From contig JAAEMP010000104.1 of NCBI GenBank assembly GCA_024225445.1, forward strand, positions 1 to 35,121: a stretch of DNA of 35,121 nt. Direction: 5' to 3'. A program made the translations under genes and the position numbers. Below are positions 33,429 to 35,121 of this stretch, one piece after another. Position 1 is the first letter of the stretch. Each line of letters begins with the position of its first letter. The notes under the pieces are model-generated. The model saw only the letters and a list, made by a program, of their open reading frames with translations. It did no database searches and was not told the origin of the DNA. Origin of the DNA: Hyphomicrobiales bacterium (GTDB lineage Bacteria > Pseudomonadota > Alphaproteobacteria > Rhizobiales > Rhizobiaceae).

Positions 33429-34364
33429 ATGGCATTGCTGGACACAAACAACGCAAAAACCGGAGGTCTGCGCAACTGGCTGTTGTCAGATTCGCCAACC
33501 AATGCCTTTCAGGCCCGCGCACAACGTTTCTACATCAGCTGGCTGTCATTTCGTGTAAATCCCATTGCAATGATGGGGCTGTTTATTGTCGGCTCGCTAG
33601 TAGTCGTTGCTATTCTGGCACCCTGGCTAACAGGTGGTGAAGGCATAGAACAGAACCTCACCAACCGGCTTAAAGCCCCGGACAAGGAGCACTGGTTTGG
33701 TACTGATGAACTCGGTCGCGATATTTATGACCGGATCATCTGGGGTTCGCGGGTAACATTATATATTGTATTTCTGGTCTCAATCATTGTGATGCCGATT
33801 GGATTGCTGATCGGTACGATTGCTGGTTATATGGGCGGGTGGGTAGATACTATCCTGATGCGTATTACGGATATTTTCCTGGCTTTCCCGCGTCTGATCC
33901 TGGCACTAGCTTTTGTTTCTGCGCTGGGTCCGGGTTTGGAAAACGCGATTATCGCGATTGCTGTTACTACCTGGTCGCCTTATGCGCGTCTGGCGCGTGC
34001 CGAGGCGCTGACAGTGCGCAATTCAGAATATATTCTCGCCGCCGAGATTCAGGGCGCCTCAACATTGCGCATTGTTGTCGCTCACGTAGTACCGATGTGT
34101 CTGCCGTCGATTATTGTTCGCCTGACCCTTGATATGGCAGGCATTATTCTGACCGCAGCAGGTCTGGGGTTTTTGGGACTGGGTGCCCAGCCACCACTTC
34201 CCGAATGGGGTGTGATGATTGCCACCGGCCGGGATTTCCTGCTTGACCAATGGTGGATTTCAACCATTCCCGGTTTCGCTATCCTGCTTGCTTCCATGGG
34301 TTTTAATCTGTTAGGCGACGGTTTGCGTGACGTACTGGACCCGCGTTCAGGAGATGATGGATGA
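33429..34364 (+). CDS. peptide-type ABC transporter permease (DppC-like)
   Basis: Second permease, 311 residues. The N-terminal cytoplasmic helix leads into the first membrane segment (MMGLFIVGSLVVVAILAPWL), then the conserved HWFGTDELGRDIYDRIIWGSRVT motif of DppC/OppC, further helices, the EAA loop YILAAEIQGASTLRIVVAHVVP, and C-terminal FLGLGAQPPLPEWG and LLGDGLRDVLDPR. The ATG follows the DppB-like stop with no gap, and the stop overlaps the ATPase start (ATGA). Confidence 0.95.
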   Translation: MALLDTNNAKTGGLRNWLLSDSPTNAFQARAQRFYISWLSFRVNPIAMMGLFIVGSLVVVAILAPWLTGGEGIEQNLTNRLKAPDKEHWFGTDELGRDIYDRIIWGSRVTLYIVFLVSIIVMPIGLLIGTIAGYMGGWVDTILMRITDIFLAFPRLILALAFVSALGPGLENAIIAIAVTTWSPYARLARAEALTVRNSEYILAAEIQGASTLRIVVAHVVPMCLPSIIVRLTLDMAGIILTAAGLGFLGLGAQPPLPEWGVMIATGRDFLLDQWWISTIPGFAILLASMGFNLLGDGLRDVLDPRSGDDG

Positions 34365-35121
34365 ACCAGACAAGGGTGGCAAGAAATCCAAAACAGGATC
34401 CGCTAATTACCGTGGAAAATCTGTCGGTTAGTTTTCGTACGCCGAAGGGCAATATTGAGGCGGTTCGCGGAATCAATTTTACACTGGGTCGCGAGCGTCT
34501 TGGTATTGTTGGCGAATCCGGTTCCGGCAAATCCCAGACCGGGCGCGCATTGCTGCGTTTGACGGCGGGTAATGGTTCAATCAGTGCTGATCGCATGGAA
34601 TTTGAAGGAATTGACTTACTTCGCGCTGACAAGAAAACGCTGTGTGATATTCGTGGCAACCGTATTTCGATGATTATGCAGGATCCTAAATACTCACTGA
34701 ATCCGGTGATGACGGTAGGAGCACAGGTTGCTGAGGCCTATCGCGTTCACTCAAATGTATCAGCAAAGGAAGCGCGGCAGAAGGCGATGAAAATTCTCGA
34801 AGATGTGCGTATTCGAGAACCTGAAAAAGTCTACAAACTCTATCCCCATCAGGTCTCCGGCGGTATGGGACAACGTATCATGATCGCGATGATGCTGATC
34901 CCAAACCCTCAAGTGCTGATTGCTGATGAGCCTACATCAGCGCTGGACGTTACTGTGCAAATGCAGGTTCTGGCTCTGCTTGATGATATGGTGCGTCTGC
35001 GCGGTATGGGCCTGATATTGATTTCCCATGACCTTAATCTGGTTTCTTCCTTTTGTGATGAAGTTTTGATTATGTATGGCGGTCAGATCATGGAACGGCT
35101 GGCAGCCGGGGATTTACACAA
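34361..35121 (+). CDS. peptide-type ABC transporter ATPase (DppD-like), cut by window end
   Basis: First ATP-binding subunit; 253 codons are present and the gene runs off the window. It has Walker A GIVGESGSGKSQTGRALLR, the Q-loop MIMQDPKYSLNP, the signature VSGGMGQRIMIAMM, Walker B VLIADEPTSALDV and the switch His in ILISHDLNLV. The signature has GMGQR where VSGGMRQR is usual in this family. Its ATG overlaps the previous stop by four bases. A second ATPase (DppF-like) is expected beyond the edge. Confidence 0.95.
   Translation, partial: MNQTRVARNPKQDPLITVENLSVSFRTPKGNIEAVRGINFTLGRERLGIVGESGSGKSQTGRALLRLTAGNGSISADRMEFEGIDLLRADKKTLCDIRGNRISMIMQDPKYSLNPVMTVGAQVAEAYRVHSNVSAKEARQKAMKILEDVRIREPEKVYKLYPHQVSGGMGQRIMIAMMLIPNPQVLIADEPTSALDVTVQMQVLALLDDMVRLRGMGLILISHDLNLVSSFCDEVLIMYGGQIMERLAAGDLH

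Overview
The window is a chromosomal segment of an alphaproteobacterium, most likely a member of the Hyphomicrobiales (Rhizobiales) or a close relative. The evidence is the gene content and order: divK-pleD converging on rpmG, then NUDIX, DUF983, rnr, topA, dprA, plsY, pyrC', pyrB, then ruvX and gatCA. A DivJ/PleC-type kinase, a DUF3572-dinB pair and a DUF6105-like protein also fit. Base composition looks moderate by eye (a little under half G+C), and TTG starts are frequent. No rRNA, tRNA, phage or CRISPR array was seen.

Layout. 1-2.1 kb: dusA and a TauE/SafE exporter (+). 2.1-4.7 kb: a membrane-anchored retropepsin-like protease, DUF1289 and a six-helix sensor histidine kinase (-). 4.9-6.7 kb: thermonuclease, glutathione S-transferase and a uracil-DNA glycosylase-fold protein (+). 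6.7-8.4 kb: dinB and DUF3572 (-). 8.37-8.64 kb: a small inverted-repeat (MITE-like) element whose end supplies the present DUF3572 start codon. 8.8-10.6 kb: divK-pleD (+), the cell-cycle/c-di-GMP output module. 10.6-11.1 kb: a gene-free stretch with a long AT-rich palindrome and a GC-richer block of paired repeats that could be a structured RNA. 11.1-22.2 kb: a long minus-strand run from pyrB through pyrC', plsY, dprA, topA, rnr, a frameshifted DUF983 relic and NUDIX to rpmG. 22.3-24.0 kb: an AidB-type acyl-CoA dehydrogenase (+). 24.0-24.6 kb: a gene-poor gap. 24.6-26.2 kb: UPF0173 hydrolase (-), ruvX (+) and a DUF6105-like membrane protein (-). 26.5-28.3 kb: gatC-gatA (+). 28.4-30.4 kb: a HalD/BesD-like iron/2-oxoglutarate oxygenase followed 8 bp later by a cystathionine gamma-synthase-family PLP enzyme (+). 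30.75 kb to the end: an oligopeptide-type ABC transporter (binding protein, two permeases, start of the first ATPase), cut by the window edge.

How the genes work together. Most of the window is housekeeping: tRNA modification, translation (L33, GatCA), DNA topology, uptake and repair, pyrimidine and phospholipid synthesis. The parts most worth a second look are the oxygenase/PLP-lyase pair, which resembles two steps of the BesD-BesB amino-acid pathway but keeps the hydroxylase-type HxD site; the MITE-like element fused to the start of DUF3572; the paired-repeat block between pleD and rpmG; and the broken DUF983 gene. All function calls come from reading the sequence; no database search was run.
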